Assembly (NCBI RefSeq): GCF_036021035.1
Contig: NZ_CP107930.1
Coordinates: forward strand, 2,480,001-2,544,000
DNA: 64,000 nt
Source: Kineococcus sp. NBC_00420
GTDB taxonomy: Bacteria > Actinomycetota > Actinomycetes > Actinomycetales > Kineococcaceae
Direction: 5' to 3'
The notes under the pieces are model-generated. The model did no database searches. It had not been told where the DNA came from and worked only from the letters and a program-made list of their open reading frames with translations. The position numbers and the translations under genes are program-made. Positions 18,328-27,235 of this stretch are shown in pieces. Each line of letters begins with the position of its first letter. The stretch's first letter is position 1.

Positions 18328-20601
18328 CTACCCGACGCTCGCGGCGCTCGCGGCACCGGTGGCGGCCGCGGCGTCCTGGGTCGCGGCCGCAGCGCCCTGG
18401 CCACCGGGGTTCCCGCCGTCACCGCTGCCCCCGGACGAGGACGAACTGCTGCTCGACGAGGACGAGGACGACGAGGAGGAAGAGCTCGAGGAGCTGCTGG
18501 GGGAACCGGACGGCGTCCCGGTCGGGCTGCTGGTGGGGTCACCCGTCGGGGAGTCCGTCGGGGTCTGCGTCGCGGTGTCCGTCGGGGAGTCCGTCGGGCT
18601 GTCCGTCGGGGACTGCGAGGTGGTCGAGGACGACGACCTCGAGGAGGACGAGCCGCTGGACGTCGACCCCTTCGAGACGCCGACGTTCGCGCGCGCCGGG
18701 AAGTCCTCCTCGTCGACGCCCTGGAGGGCGGCCTTCATGAAGGTCGTCCAGATGCGCACCGGGTAGGAACCACCGGTGACCTCACCGCCACCGAGGTCGA
18801 GGGGGACGTTCTTCGTGCCGTCGGGGCTGGTCTGGAACAACGCGACGGAGGCGGCGAGGTTCGGCGTGAACCCCGCGAACCAGGCCGCCAGGTTGTCGTT
18901 CGTGGTGCCCGTCTTCCCCGCGGCGGGACGGTTCAGCCGTTTGGCGTAGGAACCCGTCCCGGACTGCACGACCTGCTCCATGGCGTAGGTGGCGTCGGCG
19001 GCCACGTCGGCGGGGAACGCCTGCGTCGTCGTGGGCGACGCGGTGTAGGTCCGGGTGCCGGAGGTGTCGTCGATGCTGGCGATGGTGTGCCACGGGGTGC
19101 GGGTGCCCTGGGCCGCGAACGTCGCGTAGGACTGGGTCACGTCGATCGGGTGCGGCGACGCGGTGCCGAGGACGTTGGCGATGTACTGGTCCCCGGCCGT
19201 CCCCGTGGCGGAGTCCTCCGGGTACCCGGCTGCGACGGCGACGTCCCGGGTCTTCGCGGGAGTGACCTCTTCGTTGAGCTGGGCGTAGACGGTGTTGACC
19301 GAGTGCTCGGTGGCCGTGACGAGATCGATGGTGCCGAACTGCTCGCGACCGAAGTTCTTGAACGGGTTCCCGTCCACCGTCTGCGGGCTGGACCCGTTGA
19401 AGGTGGTCTTCAGCGAGTATCCCTGTTCCAACCCGGCCACGAGGGCGAACGGCTTGAACGTCGAACCGGCCTGCGCCCTGGCCTGCGTGACGTCGTTGAA
19501 CTGCGTGGTGAGGTAGTCCGCACCGCCGTACATGGCCCTGACCCCACCGGTCTTCGGGTCGATCGCGGACAGCGCGACGTGGAAACCCTCCGGCCGCTGC
19601 GCCGGCAACTGGTCCGCGACGGCGGCCTCGGCCGCCTTCTGGGAGTTCACGTCGAACGTCGTGACGATCTTCAGCCCGCCGCGTTCGATGTCCTCCTCGG
19701 ACAGCCCGACCGTCTTGGAAAGTTCGAGTTCGACGGTCTTCAGCAGGTACCCGTTCGAGCCGGACCACTGGGTGTTCGGCTGCTGCTCGATGGTGTCGGG
19801 CAGACCGGCGGTCGCGCGGTCGGCCGCCGACAACCAGCCCTCGGTGACCATCCCGTCGAGGACGTACTCGACGCGCGCCTTCGCGGCCGCGGCCTGCGTC
19901 TCGCCCTTGCGCGGGTCGTAGTTGCCGGGACCCTTCAGGAGGGCGGCGAGCAGCGCGCCCTGCGAGACGTTCAACTGCGCGGCGTCGACCCCGAAGTAGG
20001 CCTGCGACGCGGCCTGGATCCCCCACGCGCCACGACCGAAGTAGACGGTGTTCAGGTAGTTCTCGAGGGTCTCGTCCTTCGTCTGCTGCTGGTCGATCTT
20101 CAGCGAGATGAAGAACTCCTCGAACTTCCGCTTGTAGGACTGCTCGGCGGAGAGGTAGTAGTTCTTGACGTACTGCTGGGTGAGCGTCGAGCCGCCCTGG
20201 CTCGTCCCGTCGCTCACGTTGGTCCAGACCGCCCGCGCGATGCCCGTCGGCGACACGCCGCGGTTGTCGTAGAAGCTGCGGTCCTCGGCGGCGAGGACGG
20301 CCTTCTGGACGCTGTCCGGCACCTGGTCCAGCGACACGTTCTCGCGGTTGCGGGCCGCGAACGTGCCGATCACGGTGGTGCCGTCGGAGTAGTAGACGGT
20401 GCTGGTCTGGGCGTCGGCGAGCTTGTTCGGGTCGGGGACCTTCACCAGCGCGTAGGCGGCGGCGAACCCGCCGACGGCGAGCGCGATGCCGGTGAGAAAG
20501 AGCCCGAGGAGCCAGCCGAGGATCGTGCGGCGGCGCGGACGACGCTTCGGAGCGCCCCGACGCGGGGTCGGCGAGCTGGGTGCGGGTCGTCGTGCGGCCA
20601 C
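18328..20601 (-). CDS. ponA: Bifunctional penicillin-binding protein 1A (PonA type)
   Basis: 757 aa from GTG 20601 (GGAGG upstream). A basic cytoplasmic N-terminus (KRRPRRR) is followed by one membrane anchor (ILGWLLGLFLTGIALAVGGF). GT51 transglycosylase motifs: AVLAAEDRSFYDNRG and GGSTLTQQYVKN. Transpeptidase motifs: SxxK in AGSTFKPF, SxN in EHSVNTVY, KTG in AGKTGTTND. It polymerises and cross-links peptidoglycan. The last ~110 residues are a low-complexity tail of SPTDSPTD-type repeats and an uninterrupted run of over 20 serines, probably an unstructured extracellular region. In mycobacteria ponA1 also precedes the rpsF block. Confidence 0.95.
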   Translation of the reverse strand: MAARRPAPSSPTPRRGAPKRRPRRRTILGWLLGLFLTGIALAVGGFAAAYALVKVPDPNKLADAQTSTVYYSDGTTVIGTFAARNRENVSLDQVPDSVQKAVLAAEDRSFYDNRGVSPTGIARAVWTNVSDGTSQGGSTLTQQYVKNYYLSAEQSYKRKFEEFFISLKIDQQQTKDETLENYLNTVYFGRGAWGIQAASQAYFGVDAAQLNVSQGALLAALLKGPGNYDPRKGETQAAAAKARVEYVLDGMVTEGWLSAADRATAGLPDTIEQQPNTQWSGSNGYLLKTVELELSKTVGLSEEDIERGGLKIVTTFDVNSQKAAEAAVADQLPAQRPEGFHVALSAIDPKTGGVRAMYGGADYLTTQFNDVTQARAQAGSTFKPFALVAGLEQGYSLKTTFNGSSPQTVDGNPFKNFGREQFGTIDLVTATEHSVNTVYAQLNEEVTPAKTRDVAVAAGYPEDSATGTAGDQYIANVLGTASPHPIDVTQSYATFAAQGTRTPWHTIASIDDTSGTRTYTASPTTTQAFPADVAADATYAMEQVVQSGTGSYAKRLNRPAAGKTGTTNDNLAAWFAGFTPNLAASVALFQTSPDGTKNVPLDLGGGEVTGGSYPVRIWTTFMKAALQGVDEEDFPARANVGVSKGSTSSGSSSSRSSSSTTSQSPTDSPTDSPTDTATQTPTDSPTGDPTSSPTGTPSGSPSSSSSSSSSSSSSSSSSSSSSSGGSGDGGNPGGQGAAAATQDAAAATGAASAASVG

Positions 20602-20848
20602 GTGTGTCTGGTCCTCCGGCGGTCGTGCGCGTCGGCGCGGGGACTCTCTCCCGCGCCGGTCGCGTCCTGGGTGCTGCCGATCCATCGGCTGCGCGCGGCG
20701 CGGCCTTCGGCACCACGCCCTGGGTGCTCAACCCTCCCAGTATGCGTCGAGCCGCGGGTGCCGCCCGCCGCCGGTGCTGAGCCGACCGGGTGTGCACCAC
20801 ACCTCCACAGCCCTCTCGGCAACCCTCCCGAGGTCGCCCGGTGATCGC

Positions 20849-20854
20849 TACGGT
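20849..20854 (+). promoter_or_regulatory. -10 element of leaderless MFS transcript
   Basis: TACGGT, then seven bases, then GTG 20862. It supports 20862 as the start rather than upstream in-frame codons. Confidence 0.5.
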
Positions 20855-20861
20855 GTGGCGC

Positions 20862-22166
20862 GTGCCGACCGCGGAGACCACGTCGCAGAACGGGATGCTG
20901 CACGAGTTGGGCGGGCTGCTGCGCACCGGCCGCTACCGCCACCTCATGGGGGTGCGCCTCACGGGGCAGGCCTGTGACGGGATCTTCCAGGCCGGGTTGG
21001 CGTCACTGTTCTTCTTCTCCCCCGAGCGGCAGGCGACGCCGGCGGGGGTCGCGTTCGCGGCGGCCGTGCTGCTGCTGCCGTTCACCGTCGTCGGCCCGTG
21101 GGCGGGGGTGCTGCTGGACCGTACGTCCCGCCGCTCGGTCCTGGGCCACGGGAACCTGCTGCGGGGCGGGTTGGCCCTCGTCGCGGCCGGGGCCCTGTTC
21201 ACGGGGGCCGGCGACGTGGCGGTGGGGGTGCTGGCCCTGGCGGTGCTGTCGGTGAACCGCGCCCTGCTGGCGGGGTTGTCGGCGGCGTTGCCGCACGTGG
21301 TGGCGCCGGAGCGCTTCGTCCTGGCGAACTCGGTGACCCCGACGGCGGGGACCGTCGCGGCCGGGGCCGGCGCCGTCGCGGCGGTCGGGGTGACGGCCGT
21401 CGTCGGGCCGGGTGGCGGGGCGGACGTCGCGGCGCTGCTGGTCGCCGCGATCGGCTACGTCGTCGCCGGTGGCCTGGCGCTGCTCTTCCCCCGGGAGCTG
21501 CTGGGGCCGCCACCGGGTTCCGCGGGGACGTCCGCGCGGGGTTTCCGCGCCGACGTCGCGGACGTCGTGGCGGGGGTGGCGCACCTGCGCGACCGGCTTC
21601 CCGCGGCGGGTGCCCTGGGGTTGATCGCGTGGCACCGCTGGTCCTTCGGGCTGACGACGGTGGCGATGGTCGTGCTGTGCCGCACCACGGTGGCCGACGT
21701 CGACGACCCGGCGGCCGGGTTGGCCGCGTTGGGGCTGCTGCTGGGGGCGGTCGCGGCGGGGTCGGGGGCCGCGGCGGTCCTGGCGCCGTGGGGGGCCCGG
21801 CGCGGACGGGTCCACGCCTGGATCCGGGTCTGCCTGCTCGTGGCGGGTGCGGCCCAGGTCGCGATCGGGCTGACGCAGTCGCCGGTCGCGCTGGCGGTGG
21901 CGGCCGGCCTCCTCGGGCTCGGGGGTCAGGGCGCGAAGATCGGCGTCGACACCGTCGTCCAGCGCACGGTCGACGACGCCTTCCGCGGGCGGGTCTTCAC
22001 GGCCTACGACCTGGTGTTCAACGTGAGCTACTGCCTGGCGTGCGCCGCGGCCGTCGTACTCGTGCCCGCCGACGGCCGGCTCGGCGGGGTCGCCGTGGTC
22101 CTGGGCGTCGGCTACGGCGTCTGCGCGCTGACGCAGGGCCGCGGCCGGGCCCGGGTCGCGGACTGA
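20862..22166 (+). CDS. MFS transporter
   Basis: 434 aa. The region RYRHLMGVRLTGQACDGIFQAGLASLFFFSPE, followed by about twelve membrane segments and the loop DRTSRRSVLGHGNLLRGG (MFS motif A-like 'DR.SRR'), identifies a major facilitator protein of the MFS_1/EntS-like group. The substrate is unknown. It is divergent from ponA; the 260-bp gap 20602-20861 holds both promoters and no other gene. GTG 20841 with a weak GAGG is an alternative start. Confidence 0.8.
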   Translation: MPTAETTSQNGMLHELGGLLRTGRYRHLMGVRLTGQACDGIFQAGLASLFFFSPERQATPAGVAFAAAVLLLPFTVVGPWAGVLLDRTSRRSVLGHGNLLRGGLALVAAGALFTGAGDVAVGVLALAVLSVNRALLAGLSAALPHVVAPERFVLANSVTPTAGTVAAGAGAVAAVGVTAVVGPGGGADVAALLVAAIGYVVAGGLALLFPRELLGPPPGSAGTSARGFRADVADVVAGVAHLRDRLPAAGALGLIAWHRWSFGLTTVAMVVLCRTTVADVDDPAAGLAALGLLLGAVAAGSGAAAVLAPWGARRGRVHAWIRVCLLVAGAAQVAIGLTQSPVALAVAAGLLGLGGQGAKIGVDTVVQRTVDDAFRGRVFTAYDLVFNVSYCLACAAAVVLVPADGRLGGVAVVLGVGYGVCALTQGRGRARVAD

Positions 22167-22185
22167 GGGTCGACCGGGAGGTCGG

Positions 22186-23937
22186 CTAGGGGGTCGGCTC
22201 GCCGACGGGGGTCGGCAGGCCGCCCAAGGTCATCGTCGGTCTGCTCGACGGGGACGCCGACCCGCCCGGTGGGGTGCTGCTCGGCGGGAGGGACCCGGTG
22301 CCGCCGGGCGAGGTCGGGCCGGTCGTCGTGGGAGGGGTGGACGTCGGCGGGGTGGACGTCGGCGGGGTGGACGTCGGCGGGGTGGACGTCGGTGGAGTGC
22401 TGGAGGGTCCGCCCGGGGTGCGGGTCCCCTGCGGCAGCGGCGGGGCGCCGATCCCCCCGCCGACTCCACCCGAGGGCGGGATCACCGAGGTCGTCGGCGT
22501 CGCGGCCGGCGGGACGACGGGCGCGGTCGTCTGCGCGAGCGCGGGCGGTGCGGCCGCGGGGGGGAGCGAGGGCGGCGGCACGAGGGCGGGGTCGGTCGGT
22601 GGGACCGAGGCCCCCGTCGTGGCGGAGGTGGACGACGACGACCGCCGGGTCGAGGGGGCCTGCGCACCGGAGGACGTGCTCGAGGACCCGTCGGTGGCCG
22701 CGGGAGCGGCCGGCGCCGACGACGTCGGCAGGGAGTCCGCCGTCCGGGGCGGCTGGACGATCGCGACCGGGTTGGGGACGTCCTTCAACCGGCCCTGCTG
22801 CACGGCCGCGATCGCGACGGCCGTCCCCGCGGTGGCCAGGAGCAACGCGCCGACCACGACGACGACCGGCCGCTTGGGCAGCGACCGTGCCTCGCGCGCG
22901 ACCGGGGCCGCGAGGACCGCGGGCGGGAAGTCGGTGCCGTCGTAGGGGTCCAGCGAAGGACGCGGTTCGACGAAGGCGCGCATCCCGTTCACCCACGCGG
23001 GCAGGCGGTCGGGGCGCTGGGCGGGGTCGGCGGACAGCGCCTGCAGCAGGAGGTGGCCGAGTCCCGGGTGCTGGGCCGTCAGCGTCGCCGCGGCGAGCTG
23101 CCGCTTCACCAGGGCGGGGTCGAGGACACCGTCCGGGGAGGTCGAGGGCGGCATGCCGGTGAGGATCAGGACGGCGGTCGCACCGAAGCCGAAGACGTCG
23201 CTGGCGGCCGAGGGCAGCGCCCCCTCGCGGACCTCCGGGGCGGTGTAGGCGCCGACGGAGCGCTGCGCGACGGGACCGCGGCGCAGGCCGCCGAGGCTGG
23301 CGCCGGAGAGCCGGACCCCGTCCGCGGGCCAGAACCCGCCGAGGCGGACCGAACGCGGGGTGATGTCGCCGTGCACGACGGGCGGGGCGTCCTCGGAACC
23401 GCGGTGCAGTTCCTGCAGGACGCCGGCGGCGGTCGCGAGGACGGTGAAGCGTTCCTCGACGCTGGCGCCCGGGTCGTCGCGCAGCCAGTCGGCGACGGAG
23501 CGCCCCGCGGCCTGCTCGAGGACGGCGTAGTTCCACTCCCGGGCGTCGGGGTCGGCCCGGCCCGGCCGGTGCGGGGCGGGGCCCGCGAACGTGGAGACGA
23601 CCCCGGCCAGGCGGGCGTGGCGGACCCGGGCGAGACCGGCGGCGCGTTCGCGCCACAGCACCTCGGGCGGGGTCGTGACCACGTCGTCGCCGTTGTCGTC
23701 GCCCTCGTGCACGACCTCGAGGCCGTCGGTGACCGTCGGGCGCAACGCGGCCAGGGTGAACAGCGCCTCACCGGTCGCGGCACGGTGGTCGATCACGTGC
23801 CACGCCTCGTCGGCGCCTTCGGCCTCACCGAGCAGCTCGTACCGGTCCGGATCGTCAGCGGGTCCCGCGTGGTGACGGACGAGCGAAGGAGCGTCGGATG
23901 AGGTCAGCCTGTCGTCAGGCCAGCCCTCGGTCGTCAC
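22186..23937 (-). CDS. Membrane-anchored protein-kinase-like protein (probable pseudokinase) with Pro/Thr-rich tail
   Basis: 583 aa from GTG 23937 (GGAGG upstream). Residues ~30-325 follow the Hanks-kinase fold: VVHGDITPRSVRLGGF (residues 188-202) corresponds to the catalytic loop with HRD as HGD, and YTAPEV (231-236) to the APE motif. However, no glycine-rich loop and no VAIK lysine (ALFTLAALRP instead) are seen, and DFG is replaced by LSGASL. Residues 357-379 are a membrane segment; the remaining ~200 residues are Pro/Ser/Thr-rich with repeated STPPT units. Probably a signalling scaffold or regulator at the envelope, not an active kinase. It ends 20 bp from the convergent MFS gene. Confidence 0.75.
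   Translation of the reverse strand: MTTEGWPDDRLTSSDAPSLVRHHAGPADDPDRYELLGEAEGADEAWHVIDHRAATGEALFTLAALRPTVTDGLEVVHEGDDNGDDVVTTPPEVLWRERAAGLARVRHARLAGVVSTFAGPAPHRPGRADPDAREWNYAVLEQAAGRSVADWLRDDPGASVEERFTVLATAAGVLQELHRGSEDAPPVVHGDITPRSVRLGGFWPADGVRLSGASLGGLRRGPVAQRSVGAYTAPEVREGALPSAASDVFGFGATAVLILTGMPPSTSPDGVLDPALVKRQLAAATLTAQHPGLGHLLLQALSADPAQRPDRLPAWVNGMRAFVEPRPSLDPYDGTDFPPAVLAAPVAREARSLPKRPVVVVVGALLLATAGTAVAIAAVQQGRLKDVPNPVAIVQPPRTADSLPTSSAPAAPAATDGSSSTSSGAQAPSTRRSSSSTSATTGASVPPTDPALVPPPSLPPAAAPPALAQTTAPVVPPAATPTTSVIPPSGGVGGGIGAPPLPQGTRTPGGPSSTPPTSTPPTSTPPTSTPPTSTPPTTTGPTSPGGTGSLPPSSTPPGGSASPSSRPTMTLGGLPTPVGEPTP
22337..22396. repeat. Four tandem 15-bp repeats coding for STPPT units
   Basis: Unit GTGGACGTCGGCGGG at 22337, 22352, 22367 and 22382 (the last with two changes). 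In the minus-strand gene it encodes successive STPPT pentapeptides of the extracellular tail, and is prone to copy-number change. Confidence 0.85.
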
Positions 23938-24083
23938 CTGCGGCACCTCCGCACCTCGGCGGTGCCGCGCCTCAGGACGAGGGCGCACCGTGTTCGGGGC
24001 TCCATGATGCCCCACGCGGAGCAGCGCTCGGACCCGAACGCAGCACCCACGGGACGAAACCTTGAAGTTCACCGGCCGGCGCG

Positions 24084-24749
24084 CTATGGGACACCCGGGA
24101 CGAGCGCCGCGCGGGCGGGTTCCACGCCCTGCAGGCGCACCTCGCGGCGGGGTCCGGCCGCCCAGTCGGCGACGTCGAGGCGCAGGCGCTGCTGCACCGC
24201 GACACCTCCCCCGCGCACGCTCCGGTGCTGTCCGTCCTCCCGGTAGCCGAGCCGGCGCGAGACCGCGAGCGAGCGCGGGTTGTCGAGGTAGGCCTCGCTG
24301 CGGGCGCAGACCGCGCCGAACCCCTCGAACGCCAGGTGCAGGACGGCCGCCCGCATGAGCGGCCCGGTCCCGCGACCCTGGTGCTCCAGGCCGAGCCAGG
24401 ACCCGGTGACGACCTCGCGCAGCACGGGGAACCCGTTCGCCTCCAGGGACTGCGTCCCGACGACGACCCCGCCCCGGCGCACGACGAAGTCGAGGCGCCA
24501 CGCCTCCGGTGACCAGCCGCTCCACCCGCTGAGCTGCCAGCGCAGGGTCCGGCGGGCGCGTTCGGCCGGTTCGCCGTCGGTCCAGGGGTTCGCGAAGGGC
24601 ATGGCGTCGGGGGCGTGGACGCCGCGGGCCGCGACGGCGGCGAGTTCCACGACCCCGTCGAGGTCCCCGGTGCGCAGTTCGACGTCACCCTCGGGGTCCG
24701 GCACGACGAGGCGGAGGTCGGCGAAGGGGTGCAGGTCGACGGGGAGCAC
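24084..24749 (-). CDS. GNAT-family N-acetyltransferase
   Basis: 221 aa from GTG 24749. Strand 4/5 and acetyl-CoA loop: FPVLREVVTGSWLGLEHQGRGTGPLMRAAVLHLAF (Q-x-x-G-x-G/A), and the C-terminal ARSEAYLDNPRSLAVSRRLGYREDG with the Asn-x-x-S pattern of RimJ-type enzymes. The wide N-terminal part (MPFANPWTDGEPAERARRTL) also fits the RimJ/RimL group that acetylates N-termini or small amines. The substrate is unknown. Between it and the pseudokinase gene is a 146-bp gap. Confidence 0.85.
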   Translation of the reverse strand: MLPVDLHPFADLRLVVPDPEGDVELRTGDLDGVVELAAVAARGVHAPDAMPFANPWTDGEPAERARRTLRWQLSGWSGWSPEAWRLDFVVRRGGVVVGTQSLEANGFPVLREVVTGSWLGLEHQGRGTGPLMRAAVLHLAFEGFGAVCARSEAYLDNPRSLAVSRRLGYREDGQHRSVRGGGVAVQQRLRLDVADWAAGPRREVRLQGVEPARAALVPGVP

Positions 24750-24798
24750 GTCCCGAGCCTGCCGGGTTCCCCGACCCCGGGGCCAGCCGTTTCCGCCG

Positions 24799-27078
24799 CT
24801 ACGGCTGGTCGAAGATCGTCACCCGCGGCGGAACGCCGTCGAACGCGCTGACCTGGACCGTCGCGTGCTGACCGGTGCAGGCCTGCGCGAGCCGGGAGGA
24901 ACCGACGTCGCGGGTGAGGACGTTGACGTTGCCGTACCCGCAGGTGACCCCGGCCGCGGCCCCCGCGACGGGGTCGAACCAGGAACCGGTGGACATCTGC
25001 ACGACGCCCTCCCGGACGGCGTCGGAGACGACGAGTCCCCCCAGGCAACTGCCGCGGCGGCTGCGCAGCACGACGACCTGACCGTCGTGCAGTCCCCGGG
25101 CGGCGGCGTCGCGGGCGTGCATGCGGACGGGTTCGCGGCCGGCGACCTTGCCCGCCTGCGACGTCGCGCCGTGGTCGAGCTGGCTGTGCAGTCGCGTGGC
25201 GGGGTTGTTCGCCACCAACCGCAGCGGGAACTCCCCGTCGGGTTCCTCCTCGGGCGCCAGCCAGACGGGGTGGCCGGGGCAGTCGTCGTAGCCGAAACCC
25301 GCGATGGTGCTCGAGTGCAGTTCGATCCGGCCGCTGGGGGTGCGCAACGGGAACGTCTCAGGGTCCGCCCGGAAGGAGGCGAACATGACCTTCTCGCCGG
25401 GTTCGACGGGCAGGGCGAACTCCCCCGCGGCGACGAACTCGGCGTAGGTCGGGGCGAGGATCCCGGCCCGGGACGCCGGGCCGGAACGCCACTCCTCGTA
25501 GAGGTGCTCGACCCACTCCTGCGCCGTGCGCCCCTCGGTGAACCGGTCGCCGACGCCGAGGCGCCGCGCGAGGTCGGCGAGGACGGCGTGGTCGTCGCGG
25601 GCCTCGCCGAGGGGGGCGTGCACCCGGCCCATCGCGATGAGCCGGTCGTCGTAGCGGGCGGCGCCGATGTCGTCGCGTTCCAGGGTCGTCGTCGCGGCGA
25701 ACACGACGTCGGCGTGGCGGGCGGTGGAGGTCCAGAACGGGTCGTGGACGATGACCGTCTCGGCCGCGCGGAACGCGCGCTGCAGGCGCTGCAGGTCCTG
25801 GTGGTGGTGGAAGGGGTTGCCCCCCGCCCAGTGCACGATCCGCAGGTGCGGGTAGTCCTCGTGCCGACCGTCGACCTCGTACGGTTCGCCGGGGTGCAGC
25901 AGGGCGTCGGAGATGCGGGCGACGGGGATGCGGACCCGCAACGGGTCGGCGAACTGCGGGAACGTCGGCAGCGGGTAGCTGCCGGCGCGTTTCCCGACGC
26001 CACCGGTGGAGGCGTAGCCGTGCCCGAAACCGCCCCCGGGCAGGCCGATCTGGCCGATCATCGCGGCGAACGCGACGGCGGCCCACAGGGGCTGCTCCCC
26101 GAACCGGGCGCGGGCCACGGACCAGCTGACCATGACCATGGTCCGGCCGCGGACGGCCCGGCGGGCGAGGTCGCGGATGCGCCCGGCGGGGATCCCGCAG
26201 ATCTCCGCCGCCCACTCCGGGGTCTTCTCGATCCCGTCGTCGCCCCCGCGCAGGGAGTGCAGGAACTCCGGCGAACCCGCGGTGTGCGTCGCGAGGAAGT
26301 CCGCGTCGCAGGTGCCGTCGGTGAGCAGGACGTGGCACATCGCCAGCAGCAGCGCCGTGTCGGTCCCCGGGACGACGTCGAGCCAGTCGGCGTCGAGCTC
26401 GGTGGCGAGGTCGTCGCGCAGCGGGGACACCAGGACGAACTCGGCGCCGCGCGCCTTCGCCGACCGCAGCCGCCCGGCCACCTCGTGCCGGCTGATGCCG
26501 CCGCTGGCGACCTCGGAGTTCTTCGCGGGCAGCCCGCCGAAGGCGATGACGAGGTCGGTGTGGGCCTCGACGCTGCTCCACGCGGTGGGCGAGATCAGCG
26601 GTTCCTGGCTGCCGACGATCCGCGGCATCAGCACCTCACCGACACCGTGGCTGTACGTCCACGTGGAGCGGACGGCACCGCCCAGGACGTTGGAGAACCG
26701 GTGCAGCTGGCTCTGGGAGTGGTGGAAGCGGCCGGCGCTGGCCCAGCCGTAGGACCCGGCGTAGACGGCCCGCGGGCCGTGCTCCGCGAGCACCCGGGTG
26801 TAGTCGGCCGCGACCCGGTCGAGCAGTTCGTCCCACCCGACGGCGAGGAACTCGTCGCGGCCCCGGCGCTCGTCGGGTCCGGGTCCGTCCTCCCACCAGC
26901 CGCGGCGCACGTGCGGTCGCAGCACCCGCGCCGTGGGGGTGGCCGCGACCGGGACGTTGTGCAGCAACGACGACGGCGCCGGGTCGTCGGGGTGCGGGGT
27001 GACCCGCAGCCCCTCGCCGTCGGAGGTGGCGTGGAAGGCCCCCCAGTGGGAGGAGTGCGGGATCCCGGAGCTGCTCAC
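24799..27078 (-). CDS. Molybdopterin oxidoreductase of the BisC/TorA (DMSO reductase) type
   Basis: 759 aa from GTG 27078. Sequence starts directly with HSSHWGAFHATSDGEG; there is no N-terminal four-cysteine Fe-S motif, as in biotin-sulfoxide, TMAO and DMSO reductases. Other signatures: AVYAGSYGWASAGRFHHSQSQLHRF (with the serine that ligates Mo in this group), the molybdopterin-dinucleotide contacts in the centre, and the C-terminal LHSQLDHGATSQAGKVAGREPVRMHARDAAARGL. No Tat signal is visible, so it is cytoplasmic like BisC. It may reduce biotin sulfoxide or methionine sulfoxide. No redox partner or cofactor genes are adjacent. Confidence 0.85.
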   Translation of the reverse strand: MSSSGIPHSSHWGAFHATSDGEGLRVTPHPDDPAPSSLLHNVPVAATPTARVLRPHVRRGWWEDGPGPDERRGRDEFLAVGWDELLDRVAADYTRVLAEHGPRAVYAGSYGWASAGRFHHSQSQLHRFSNVLGGAVRSTWTYSHGVGEVLMPRIVGSQEPLISPTAWSSVEAHTDLVIAFGGLPAKNSEVASGGISRHEVAGRLRSAKARGAEFVLVSPLRDDLATELDADWLDVVPGTDTALLLAMCHVLLTDGTCDADFLATHTAGSPEFLHSLRGGDDGIEKTPEWAAEICGIPAGRIRDLARRAVRGRTMVMVSWSVARARFGEQPLWAAVAFAAMIGQIGLPGGGFGHGYASTGGVGKRAGSYPLPTFPQFADPLRVRIPVARISDALLHPGEPYEVDGRHEDYPHLRIVHWAGGNPFHHHQDLQRLQRAFRAAETVIVHDPFWTSTARHADVVFAATTTLERDDIGAARYDDRLIAMGRVHAPLGEARDDHAVLADLARRLGVGDRFTEGRTAQEWVEHLYEEWRSGPASRAGILAPTYAEFVAAGEFALPVEPGEKVMFASFRADPETFPLRTPSGRIELHSSTIAGFGYDDCPGHPVWLAPEEEPDGEFPLRLVANNPATRLHSQLDHGATSQAGKVAGREPVRMHARDAAARGLHDGQVVVLRSRRGSCLGGLVVSDAVREGVVQMSTGSWFDPVAGAAAGVTCGYGNVNVLTRDVGSSRLAQACTGQHATVQVSAFDGVPPRVTIFDQP

Positions 27079-27235
27079 CGCCCCAGGATCGCCGATGCGG
27101 CGGGTCGCTCGGGGCGCGCGTCGCTCCCCCGCCGCGGGAGCGGGTCGACGACGGTCCGGTACCGGCGTGGTCACGATTCGGATTCACCCGGACGGAGTAC
27201 TCAAGTCCGCGGCCGGACCTGCCGAGGAGGGGGTC

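Noticed and set aside
22337-22396. CRISPR-like direct repeats
   Set aside because: 15-bp units without spacers, in frame with a coding sequence: a protein repeat, not CRISPR.
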